Source: Candidatus Thorarchaeota archaeon (GTDB taxonomy: Archaea > Asgardarchaeota > Thorarchaeia > Thorarchaeales > Thorarchaeaceae). Taken from it: 11,127 bases of DNA. Location of the stretch: positions 1 through 11,127 of the forward strand of contig SDOA01000124.1 in assembly GCA_004524595.1 (NCBI GenBank), given 5' to 3'. Of this stretch, positions 1-6,059 are shown one piece after another (position 1 is the stretch's first letter; each line of letters opens with the position of its first letter). Position numbers and translations under genes: made by a program. The notes under the pieces are model-generated. The model was not told the origin of the DNA and did no database searches. It saw nothing but the letters and a program-made list of their open reading frames with translations.

Positions 1-24
1 TAAAAAACAAACCCTTAATCGTCT

Positions 25-369
25 TTGAATTCATACATACTAGAGGTAATTATCACGACGATTAATGATTCTCAGGAATCTAGCGGGGAAGAGCATAGGA
101 GAAGTTTGAAGAATGATTGGTTGTTTCTGACCTCTTTGGTCATAATCATTATCGGTTTTATCCTTCAGACTCTGGGCATACCAAATTATTACTCAGTCCC
201 TCCAGAGCCTATTGTTCCCCCATTAAACTTGTATAATTACGGATTCTTTATTTTCCTAGTTGGCATTGTCTTATTAATTGCGGCTCTTGGCAGGTACGTA
301 TCAAAGAGAATGTCTGACCAAGACTTTTGGTGGATTATTAAGACCGGACCATTCGATAGACCGACTTAG
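25..369 (+). CDS. Small two-helix membrane protein, function unknown
   Basis: I do not recognise this family. Read from a TTG at 25, the product has 114 residues: a polar N-terminus, a hydrophobic helix at about residues 32-52, a Pro-rich and Tyr-rich loop (about 53-71), a second helix at about 72-92 and a short basic then aromatic tail. This suggests an integral membrane protein with two spans joined by a short loop. The start is uncertain. The frame has a stop at 16-18 and no ATG near the front. A second TTG at 106 has a purine-rich AGGAG at 98-102 only 3 bases upstream and would give an 87-residue protein that keeps both helices. No operon partner is visible; the next gene on this strand begins about 520 bases downstream. 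The two clear hydrophobic helices are the main argument that the frame is real. Confidence 0.5.
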   Translation: MNSYILEVIITTINDSQESSGEEHRRSLKNDWLFLTSLVIIIIGFILQTLGIPNYYSVPPEPIVPPLNLYNYGFFIFLVGIVLLIAALGRYVSKRMSDQDFWWIIKTGPFDRPT

Positions 370-505
370 GTTTACATCACTTGTAATTCTGAACCCTATT
401 AGCAGGCTTTTATGCTTATTTTCTTGGATTATAAAAAGAAGAGTGCCTATGGGTATCTAGAGTTTTGCTCTGGGACTCTGAGATCTATGTAGAGTTCTTT
501 CTACT
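370..505. other. Intergenic, with an orphan TATA-like box
   Basis: Short non-coding stretch between the membrane protein and the end of the minus-strand RHH gene. It contains a TATA-like run (TTATAAAAA, 429-437) on the plus strand with no convincing gene after it; open frames there are only a few codons. I see no tRNA cloverleaf. Confidence 0.35.
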
Positions 506-508
506 CTA
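490..508 (-). terminator. Possible hairpin at the end of the RHH gene
   Basis: TAGAGT (490-495) and ACTCTA (503-508) form a 6-bp inverted repeat with a 7-base loop that overlaps the stop codon of the RHH gene. No clear T-tract follows on the minus strand, so a terminator role is only a guess. Confidence 0.25.
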
Positions 509-646
509 ACCCCATAGTTCTCTCTTTAGTAGGTCTCGAATCGCAATTCTGATTGCCTCTGATCGGTTCGGATAGAGGTTATTTTCAACTAAGCGTTCCA
601 AACCCTCGACATATTGTTCGGGAATATGAAGTGTTACTAGTTTCAT
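506..646 (-). CDS. Ribbon-helix-helix (CopG/Arc-like) DNA-binding protein, 46 aa
   Basis: Translating the minus strand from ATG 646-644 to TAG 508-506 gives 46 residues with a textbook RHH layout. A short beta strand (KLVTLHI, residues 2-8) would pair in the dimer and insert into the DNA major groove. Helix 1 follows (about 9-23, PEQYVEGLERLVENN). A turn (LYPNRSEA, 24-31) carries the Asn-Arg-Ser-Glu segment typical of archaeal RHH regulators. Helix 2 (about 29-43, SEAIRIAIRDLLKRE) completes the fold. Such proteins bind DNA as dimers, usually as repressors. An AGGAG site (661-657) lies 10 bases before the ATG. An in-frame ATG at 667 would add seven residues but would put that site inside the gene. 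It is divergent from the CoA ligase unit, so it could regulate that unit or itself; the target is inference. The fold call is confident, the function less so. Confidence 0.85.
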   Translation of the reverse strand: MKLVTLHIPEQYVEGLERLVENNLYPNRSEAIRIAIRDLLKRELWG

Positions 647-888
647 GATTAGTATTCTCCTAACCATATCTCTGTCATACAAGAATATGGTTGTGAGTAA
701 TACTAAGTCGGTATTCAGAAGTGTAGGATTTGATTTTCAGAATTAAAACACTTGTATTCTGTTGGAATCGAATATGTACCCAGGTGTCACATATTACTGA
801 ATGGGATTAAGTTTGGCCGTCAGGATAGAAGTTATATTCTGTTATAAAAGTTCAACAGCCTTGTGACCAATGGTAGGTCGTGCTGAAT
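647..888. other. Divergent intergenic region with repeated TATTC-type motifs
   Basis: Shared upstream region of the RHH gene (minus) and the CoA ligase gene (plus). TATTCTGTT occurs twice in the same direction, at 755-763 and 835-843, the second touching the TATA-like box at 842-849. GTATTC occurs at 652-657, 711-716 and 754-759. AAGTGT (719-724) and ACACTT (748-753) form a loose inverted repeat. These could be binding sites for the neighbouring RHH protein, but the sequence alone does not prove it. Confidence 0.35.
842..849 (+). promoter_or_regulatory. TATA-like box of the CoA ligase unit
   Basis: TTATAAAA at 842-849 matches an archaeal TATA element. Transcription would be expected to start about 25 bases on, near 868-873, which leaves a leader of roughly 15-20 bases before ATG 889 and would also include the GTG at 880. 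Confidence 0.55.
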
Positions 889-3003
889 ATGGACCGGCAG
901 AAAGGCATTGATGTATTATTCCATCCGCGATCAATCGCTGTGATTGGAGCTTCCAGTACCAAGGGAAAGCTTGGGAATGATGTTATGCGGAACCTAATCG
1001 ACAGTGGATATGAACGTCGGATATATCCCATTAATCCGAGGGCTGATGAGGTTCTTGGTTACAAGGCTTTTCGTTCGGTAAAGGATGTACCTAGTGACGT
1101 GGATGTTGCGGTGATTGTGATTCCCGCAAAACATGTGTTGAGAGCAGTTGAAGAGTGTGGTCAAAAAGGCGTTAAGGCTCTAGTTATTATCACAGCTGGA
1201 TTCAAGGAAATTGGACATGATGGTCAAGAGGCAGAGAAGCAGCTTGTCGAAATAGCTGAGAAATATGAAATGGTCATTCAAGGTCCAAATTGTCTTGGAA
1301 TCATCAATACATCAGCACCATACAATGCATCGTTTTCTGCTGGTACACCTTCAAAAGGTACTATTGCTTTTGCTTCTCAATCTGGAGCTTTAATGACTGG
1401 TATTCTTGATTGGAGCCTTATGGAGAAAATTGGGTTTTCCAAATTTGTCAGTCTTGGTAACAAAGCTCACCTCGATGAAGCTGATTTCATTGAGGCATTT
1501 GGAAGAGACCCTGATTCAACATTCTTACTTCTCTATATTGAATCAGTAGTTGATGGACACAAATTCATGAATGCCTGCAAAAAGGTCATCCAACACAAAC
1601 CTATCTTCATTGTCAAATCAGGTGTGAGTGCAGCAGGTGCACGAGCAGCATCTTCACACACCGGATCTTTGGCTGGTAGCGATACTGCTTATGATGTAGC
1701 CTTCAAACAATGCGGTGTAAGACGAGCTAGTGATATGGCTTCTCTGTTCGATATTGCATCAGTCTTTGATGATATGCATCTCCCTGCTGGAAATAGAGTG
1801 GCAATTATTACAAATGCTGGTGGTCCCGGTATTTTGACAACTGATGCTTGTGAAGCAGAGGGATTACAGATTGCACAACTATCGTCTCAAACTGTCGAAT
1901 TTCTAAAAGAGAATCTTCCGCCTGCAGCAGCAGTATACAATCCAATTGATGCTCTTGGGACTGCTCAACCTGAAGATTATGCATTATGTATCGAGGCAGC
2001 ATTAAGAGATGAAAATGTTGATTCTGTCTTAGTTCTTTTAACACCTCAAGCAATGACAAAAGAAACTGAAACAGCACAGGTAATAGTCGAAGCACATAGA
2101 AAGTATCCTGATAAACCAGTTATAGCTGTCTTTATGGGGGGAAATTCAATGGTATATCCTAGAATTGTCTTGACTGAGGGGAGAATACCTATCTTCGATT
2201 TTCCTGAGCGTGCAGTACATGCTCTTGCTGAATTATACAAATATACTCTAAGTCGGGATAGTCTTAAGGATGAGATCATTCCAACATTCAAGGTCGAAAG
2301 GAAGAGAGTAGAGCAGATTATTTCTGAGGTGCGTAGCGATAATCGTAGAGTCCTTTTAGGAAGCGAAGCTCATGCTATTGCTGAGGCTTATAATATTCCT
2401 GTTGCACGAATTCGTCTTGCTACAAGTTCAGAAGAAGCAAAGAATCTCGCTGATGAACTTGGATATCCAGTTGTTCTGAAAATAGCAAGTCCTGATATTG
2501 TTCACAAGAGTGACATTGGGGGAATACGAACAGGGCTGAATAGTCCTGAAGAGGTTGAAGAAGCATTTCTCCAAATTCTTGACAATGCTAAGACACACAT
2601 GCCAAAGGCAATTATCTACGGTGTAGATGTCCAAGAAATGGTAGAAAAGGGAAAGGAATTGATTATTGGTTGTTCACGAGATGTTCAATTCGGACCCTTA
2701 ATCATGTTTGGTGCTGGTGGCATTTTCGTGAACTATCTCAAGGATATTGCATTCAGACTTGCTCCTATGACTCGGTTGGATGCAAATGAATTGATAATGG
2801 AAACCAAGATGGGAACGCTTCTGAAAGGTGTCCGTGGTGAACCTCCAAGTGATGTTACTGCAATAGAGGATACCGTTCTAAAAATAAGCCAACTCGTTAC
2901 TGATTTTGAAGATATTGTGGAGCTTGACATAAATCCGGCTTTTGCATACGATAAAGGTAAAGGTGTATCTGCTGTCGATGTAAAGATCACAATTAGTGGG
3001 TGA
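889..3003 (+). CDS. acd: ADP-forming acetate/acyl-CoA ligase, fused alpha and beta subunits
   Basis: Interconverts an acyl-CoA, ADP and phosphate with the free acid, CoA and ATP; in archaea this enzyme usually makes ATP from acetyl-CoA or other acyl-CoAs, in the cytosol. The product of about 704 residues has the fused order expected. A CoA-binding Rossmann domain comes first (about 10-135, with SIAVIGAS and QGPNCLG). A succinyl-CoA-synthetase-like domain follows (about 150-300) with the phospho-histidine H257 in SSHTGSLAG. A third domain (about 303-460) starts at VAIITNAGGPG. An ATP-grasp domain ends the protein (about 485-704), with H539 in HKSD, the probable second phospho-histidine, and ELDINP. 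I chose ATG 889 because AGGT at 875-878 is well spaced for it; GTG 880 would add three residues. The next gene begins at its stop, so the two are co-transcribed. Substrate (acetate, branched-chain or longer acids) cannot be read from sequence; the nearby beta-oxidation genes make acids beyond acetate possible. Confidence 0.93.
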   Translation: MDRQKGIDVLFHPRSIAVIGASSTKGKLGNDVMRNLIDSGYERRIYPINPRADEVLGYKAFRSVKDVPSDVDVAVIVIPAKHVLRAVEECGQKGVKALVIITAGFKEIGHDGQEAEKQLVEIAEKYEMVIQGPNCLGIINTSAPYNASFSAGTPSKGTIAFASQSGALMTGILDWSLMEKIGFSKFVSLGNKAHLDEADFIEAFGRDPDSTFLLLYIESVVDGHKFMNACKKVIQHKPIFIVKSGVSAAGARAASSHTGSLAGSDTAYDVAFKQCGVRRASDMASLFDIASVFDDMHLPAGNRVAIITNAGGPGILTTDACEAEGLQIAQLSSQTVEFLKENLPPAAAVYNPIDALGTAQPEDYALCIEAALRDENVDSVLVLLTPQAMTKETETAQVIVEAHRKYPDKPVIAVFMGGNSMVYPRIVLTEGRIPIFDFPERAVHALAELYKYTLSRDSLKDEIIPTFKVERKRVEQIISEVRSDNRRVLLGSEAHAIAEAYNIPVARIRLATSSEEAKNLADELGYPVVLKIASPDIVHKSDIGGIRTGLNSPEEVEEAFLQILDNAKTHMPKAIIYGVDVQEMVEKGKELIIGCSRDVQFGPLIMFGAGGIFVNYLKDIAFRLAPMTRLDANELIMETKMGTLLKGVRGEPPSDVTAIEDTVLKISQLVTDFEDIVELDINPAFAYDKGKGVSAVDVKITISG

Positions 3004-3008
3004 ATATG

Positions 3009-4073
3009 ATGGCGAAGAATATTGTGATAAGCGGTGACACGGTAACCGGAAAGACAATGGTTGCAATAGGACTCGCTGGAAGATTGAAGGCTGAAGGTAA
3101 GTCTGTAGGATATTTCAAACCCTCAGGAACTAAGAGCTATATCCATAGTACTCCCGAAGAAGATGTTGATGAAGATGCAGCTCTTATGAAAGAGCTACTT
3201 GGAATGAACGAACGACTGAGCTGTATTTGCCCCATAGTCCGACACATGTCTAGTTTCGATGAGCTTCTTAGGATTGGGACTGAAACCCTCCTTGATAAGA
3301 TTGAAACTTGTTATGAGCGGATTTCCAAAGACAAGGATTTTGTTCTTGTTGAAGGAACAAAGTCCCCATGGAATCTTCTTCATGTAGGTATTTCAACTCC
3401 TGAGATTGCGAAACTTCTCGATGCTACTGTGATCTGTCTAGTCAATTTTCCAGATATTGAAGCGATTGATGATATTCTGATGCAAAAGAATTTGTTCACG
3501 AATTTAGGTCTTGAGAAGGTTGGAATTGTATTAAGTATGGTTCCACCGATGTTAAAGAAGACAGTCAATGAGAATATTCGACCATGGCTTGAAAACCAAG
3601 GGTTGGCATTTTGTGGTGTCCTCTACAATAACAGAGAACTGTTTAGTCCAACAGTTGGAGAGATTCTACGTGCATTAGATGGAGAGATGGTGACTGGATC
3701 TGAGAAGCTGGATTTACTCATTGATCAATTCATAGTTGGAAGCATGGCACCAGAGAATGCTCTCAAGTGGTTTAGAAGATCAAAGGACATGGCTGTCATC
3801 ACGAGTGGAGATAGAACAGATATCTGTCTTGCTGCACTTGAAACTGATACAAACCTGCTAATATTGACTGGAGGTCTCGGACCAGAGATTGGCACAATAG
3901 CTCGTGCAAGGGAACTTCATGTGCCAATAATGATGACTGCACTTGATACCTATGGCACTAGTAAGATTGTTGATGACCTTCTTGGTACTGTAACCGTGGA
4001 TAATAAGGAGAAAATTGCAGCAGTAGAACGCATTGTTGGTGAGGCACTTCATCTAGAGTGTTTGGATTTTTAA
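3009..4073 (+). CDS. BioD-like P-loop / DRTGG-domain protein (phosphotransacetylase N-terminal-like)
   Basis: The product of about 354 residues resembles the non-catalytic N-terminal half of long phosphotransacetylases. A dethiobiotin-synthetase-like P-loop domain has a Walker A motif GDTVTGKT at residues 9-16 and a VEGT motif at about 114-117. A C-terminal DRTGG-type domain (about 210-330) has DRTD at 258-261 and TGG at 277-279. The phosphotransacetylase catalytic domain is absent, so it should not make acetyl phosphate. In E. coli Pta this half has a regulatory role. Here it starts at the stop of the ADP-forming CoA ligase, so a regulatory or accessory role for that enzyme is a reasonable inference. 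Three starts are possible: GTG 3000 (overlapping the TGA), ATG 3006 and ATG 3009. GGTGA at 2999-3003 has its best spacing (5 bases) for 3009. The DRTGG signature is slightly altered (DRTD), so ligand binding is uncertain. Confidence 0.85.
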   Translation: MAKNIVISGDTVTGKTMVAIGLAGRLKAEGKSVGYFKPSGTKSYIHSTPEEDVDEDAALMKELLGMNERLSCICPIVRHMSSFDELLRIGTETLLDKIETCYERISKDKDFVLVEGTKSPWNLLHVGISTPEIAKLLDATVICLVNFPDIEAIDDILMQKNLFTNLGLEKVGIVLSMVPPMLKKTVNENIRPWLENQGLAFCGVLYNNRELFSPTVGEILRALDGEMVTGSEKLDLLIDQFIVGSMAPENALKWFRRSKDMAVITSGDRTDICLAALETDTNLLILTGGLGPEIGTIARARELHVPIMMTALDTYGTSKIVDDLLGTVTVDNKEKIAAVERIVGEALHLECLDF

Positions 4074-4391
4074 TATATAAGAGTGGGATAGGGAGCGAAA
4101 GTTGCTCCCAATGTAGAAAGAATGAATCGCACAATCGCCGGGAGAAGTGATGTGCGTTCTAGATGACTACTCCTCGACTGCCATATGTCATCTTGTATAG
4201 TTGAGCCAATACTAGGTTAATATTCAGAGTTGTGTCTGAACAATATCAGGAGCATCTTAGCGTATCTCTCAGGTTTCTCTCCATTTTTGCGTTGCAGTAG
4301 CAGTTCTAAGTCATATTTTCCCTTGCTCGGAATACATTTATGCAGGCAGTAAATTATCGAGGCTAGCTAATACAAGATATGAGGTGAATAA
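4074..4391. other. 318-base intergenic region
   Basis: It holds a GC hairpin (4091-4109) near the upstream stop, then no confident gene, then the leader of the nitroreductase operon. A weak TATA-like CATTTATG lies at 4335-4342, and a strong GAGGTGA ribosome site at 4381-4387. On the minus strand a 49-codon frame with protein-like composition is open from 4366 to a TAA at 4217, but it has no ATG, GTG or TTG in a sensible place; it is discussed in the findings. Confidence 0.5.
4091..4109 (+). terminator. Possible terminator hairpin after the CoA ligase unit
   Basis: GGGAGC (4091-4096) pairs with GCTCCC (4104-4109) across a 7-base loop, 17 bases after the stop codon. There is no T-tract after it, unlike the three later hairpins of this window, so it may be an mRNA 3' end structure and not a true terminator. 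Confidence 0.35.
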
Positions 4392-5156
4392 ATGGCTTCA
4401 GATGCTGATAAGTCGGATGCTGCCGGTGAAGCTCTTGACACTGTAAAGACTACTAAGGAATTAGAGTCTTTGAAGTGGATACGTGAGCGACGATCTATTA
4501 GAGAATTCACTGGTGAGCGTATACCCGACGAACATATTGAATTGATCCTCGAGGCTGCCAGGCATGCACCAAGCCCTGAGAACATGCTTATGGTTCGTTT
4601 CGTTGTGATCCGTGACGATCAGGAAATGAAAGAATTTCTTGCAGATATTGCCCAAGAGATGGCTCAGACTGCTTTTGGCGGAGCACCTTTTGAATTGACG
4701 AGTGGAAGGAACTGGTTTATTGGTGATCCTCACCGAGCCGCGGTCTATGCCCGACTTAGGGATGGAGAACTCTTTCGGTATCCCGAAAAGAGTGATGCTG
4801 TGATAATTGTCTTAGCTAGCGAGGCATGGCATGACGCAGGCTATCTATATCCGAATGAGTTATTCGGTTCCGTTGTTGCAGGCATGGCCATTCAAAATAT
4901 GTGGTTGACTGCAACCGAGTTAGGTTATGGCTGTGGTTACGAAGCACTTGTGTGTTCTGATCCTCGTCATGCAGAGCTGATACGGGATAGACTTGGAATT
5001 CCACCAATTTGGGTTCCTTTGACTGCATTCTGTATTGGAAAGAGAATCTCCCCGAGAGCACTTGGCCCAAGCAGACCACCTATTGAAGGACTATTTTACG
5101 AAGAACGTTGGGGCCTCCCATACAAACGTCTAGCTTTTAGAAAGGAGGGTACATAA
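4392..5156 (+). CDS. Nitroreductase-family flavoprotein
   Basis: An oxidoreductase of 254 residues, expected to bind FMN, act as a dimer and use NAD(P)H in the cytosol. After a hydrophilic N-terminal extension (about 1-27), the family pattern is clear. RRSIREF at 33-39 would contact the FMN phosphate, HAPSPENML lies at 58-66, and the late helix with AIQNMWLTATELGYGCGY spans 166-183. A PPIEG-LFYEERWG tail at 229-241 is typical of the family end. The start is fixed by GAGGTGA at 4381-4387, four bases before the ATG. It leads a four-gene operon with an unknown QWPF protein, an SCP2-like protein and a 3-hydroxyacyl-CoA dehydrogenase. Nitroreductase homologues reduce many substrates (nitro groups, quinones, flavins, some C=C bonds), so the real substrate is unknown. 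The context suggests a lipid or acyl-CoA-linked redox step, which is inference. Confidence 0.88.
   Translation: MASDADKSDAAGEALDTVKTTKELESLKWIRERRSIREFTGERIPDEHIELILEAARHAPSPENMLMVRFVVIRDDQEMKEFLADIAQEMAQTAFGGAPFELTSGRNWFIGDPHRAAVYARLRDGELFRYPEKSDAVIIVLASEAWHDAGYLYPNELFGSVVAGMAIQNMWLTATELGYGCGYEALVCSDPRHAELIRDRLGIPPIWVPLTAFCIGKRISPRALGPSRPPIEGLFYEERWGLPYKRLAFRKEGT
5143..5148 (+). promoter_or_regulatory. Strong ribosome binding site for the QWPF protein
   Basis: AGGAGG at 5143-5148 sits inside the end of the nitroreductase gene, 9 bases before ATG 5158. It supports this start and translation coupled to the upstream gene, whose stop is only one base away. Confidence 0.7.
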
Positions 5157-5157
5157 A

Positions 5158-5685
5158 ATGGATGTAGAATTCAAAGGCGAAACCCTTGAGAACATGAGGA
5201 AGCTTGCTGAAGAAGCTGGTCTCACACCTGAAGGTCTTATTGAAGTTGTTATGCAACAATTTGTTGACAATAAAGGCTCCAGAGTCTATACTGGTAGATG
5301 GTCTAAAGGTGAAGAGGATGGCGTCAAAGGTTTTAGATATGTACCTCAGTGGCCTTTTAGACCAGGTTTCAAAGAGGCAACCGGAAGTGAGGTAAAACGT
5401 TGGAAATCTGACTCCAAGAAATTCAGAAAACACCCGACTGGTCAATGGCCTTTCTATCCTCGTCTAAAAGAAGGAGACATTGAGCATGAATATTGGAATA
5501 CTAAGAAAATGTACCATCAATCATTCATCAATGATAGAAAGGGACGTATCGTACATTTGATGAATGGTGAGAGATATGACGAGTTTCTTGATACTATCAA
5601 GAAACGGAAGGGGAACATGTGGACAACCACCATCGATACGGTCCTTGCTGAGGCTATTGATGACTGGATATCAAAGGAGGAATAA
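5158..5685 (+). CDS. Uncharacterised Trp-rich protein with duplicated QWPF motif
   Basis: I do not recognise this family. The 175 residues form three parts. The N-terminus (1-38) has a short strand then two predicted helices (about 10-20 and 24-36) and resembles an RHH-type fold. The middle (about 59-118) is basic and aromatic and holds two copies of a unit of about 32 residues: QWPFRPGFKE at 64-73 then Trp82, and QWPFYPRLKE at 96-105 then Trp113. The C-terminus (about 138-175) is helical and again looks like two RHH-type helices. Seven Trp residues (48, 65, 82, 97, 113, 155, 170) are many for this length. There is no signal peptide or membrane helix, so it is probably cytosolic. It starts one base after the nitroreductase stop and ends two bases before the SCP2-like gene, so it is surely translated with them. 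Nucleic acid binding, or a partner role for its operon enzymes, are both open. Confidence 0.85.
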   Translation: MDVEFKGETLENMRKLAEEAGLTPEGLIEVVMQQFVDNKGSRVYTGRWSKGEEDGVKGFRYVPQWPFRPGFKEATGSEVKRWKSDSKKFRKHPTGQWPFYPRLKEGDIEHEYWNTKKMYHQSFINDRKGRIVHLMNGERYDEFLDTIKKRKGNMWTTTIDTVLAEAIDDWISKEE

Positions 5686-5687
5686 TA

Positions 5688-6047
5688 ATGTCACAACTAC
5701 AGGAATTCTTCAAGTTCTTCATGACTCAAGTCAATAGTAAAGATGAGTTAAAAGAACACTTAGTCAAATGGATTGGTCCATTTGATGGAAAAATCCTCCA
5801 AGTCCATACAGAGGAGGGTGATCAGTATATCGTTGTAACAAAGGATGGTATGAAGCTCTTTGATGGTATCTATCCCAGTCCTGATGTTATATACAAAGCA
5901 AATGCTGCAACCCTGCTTGCAATCTTCACGGGTGAAACTCCATTCAAAGACACCATGAAAGATGGCAGTCTAGTGGTCATTGGAAGTGCACATGAGAGTG
6001 AACCTCTAGCAAATCTCATCCTCGTTGCAATGACGAGTGCCCTCTAG
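5688..6047 (+). CDS. SCP2-like sterol/lipid carrier domain protein
   Basis: A single SCP2 domain of 119 residues; such domains hold fatty acids, acyl-CoAs or sterols in a hydrophobic tunnel. The family pattern is visible: a central strand pair (YIVVTKDGMKLFDGIYPSPDVIYKA, about 47-71, given here by its ends and the DG and PDV turns), then a helix ATLLAIFTGE at 74-83, then the late SLVVIGS strand at 94-100 and a final helix. The ATG at 5688 follows AAGGAGG (5674-5680) with a spacing of 7. It has no signal peptide. In eukaryotes this domain is fused to a thiolase (SCP-x) or to a peroxisomal multifunctional enzyme; here it stands alone, between an unknown protein and a 3-hydroxyacyl-CoA dehydrogenase. 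A role in presenting acyl-CoA substrates fits the context but is inferred. Confidence 0.85.
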   Translation: MSQLQEFFKFFMTQVNSKDELKEHLVKWIGPFDGKILQVHTEEGDQYIVVTKDGMKLFDGIYPSPDVIYKANAATLLAIFTGETPFKDTMKDGSLVVIGSAHESEPLANLILVAMTSAL

Positions 6048-6055
6048 GAGGTTGA
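6046..6055 (+). promoter_or_regulatory. Ribosome binding site overlapping the SCP2 stop codon
   Basis: AGGAGGTTGA starts on the second base of the TAG stop at 6045-6047 and precedes ATG 6060 with a spacing of 8 from the AGGAGG core. It fixes the dehydrogenase start and implies coupled translation. Confidence 0.65.
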
Positions 6056-6059
6056 GACC

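Noticed and set aside
399..420. Possible short hairpin AGCA...TGCT before a T-rich run, as a terminator for the membrane protein gene
   Set aside because: Only four base pairs with a loose loop; too weak to call.
278..460. Plus-strand frame of 60 residues overlapping the two-helix membrane protein
   Set aside because: It overlaps the membrane-protein frame, has no ribosome site and lacks a protein-like pattern.
870..911. 13-codon upstream frame (ATG at 870) overlapping the start of the CoA ligase in another frame
   Set aside because: It begins at about the expected transcription start and has no ribosome site, so translation is unlikely.
2046..2291. Minus-strand frames inside the CoA ligase gene (also 1808-2095, 2428-2634, 2733-2990)
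   Set aside because: All lie within a gene whose domains and catalytic residues are clear on the plus strand; their products show no domain or plausible start.
4392..4733. Minus-strand frames opposite the nitroreductase start (4367-4585 and 4461-4733)
   Set aside because: They are reverse-strand shadows of a well-supported gene, without ribosome sites.
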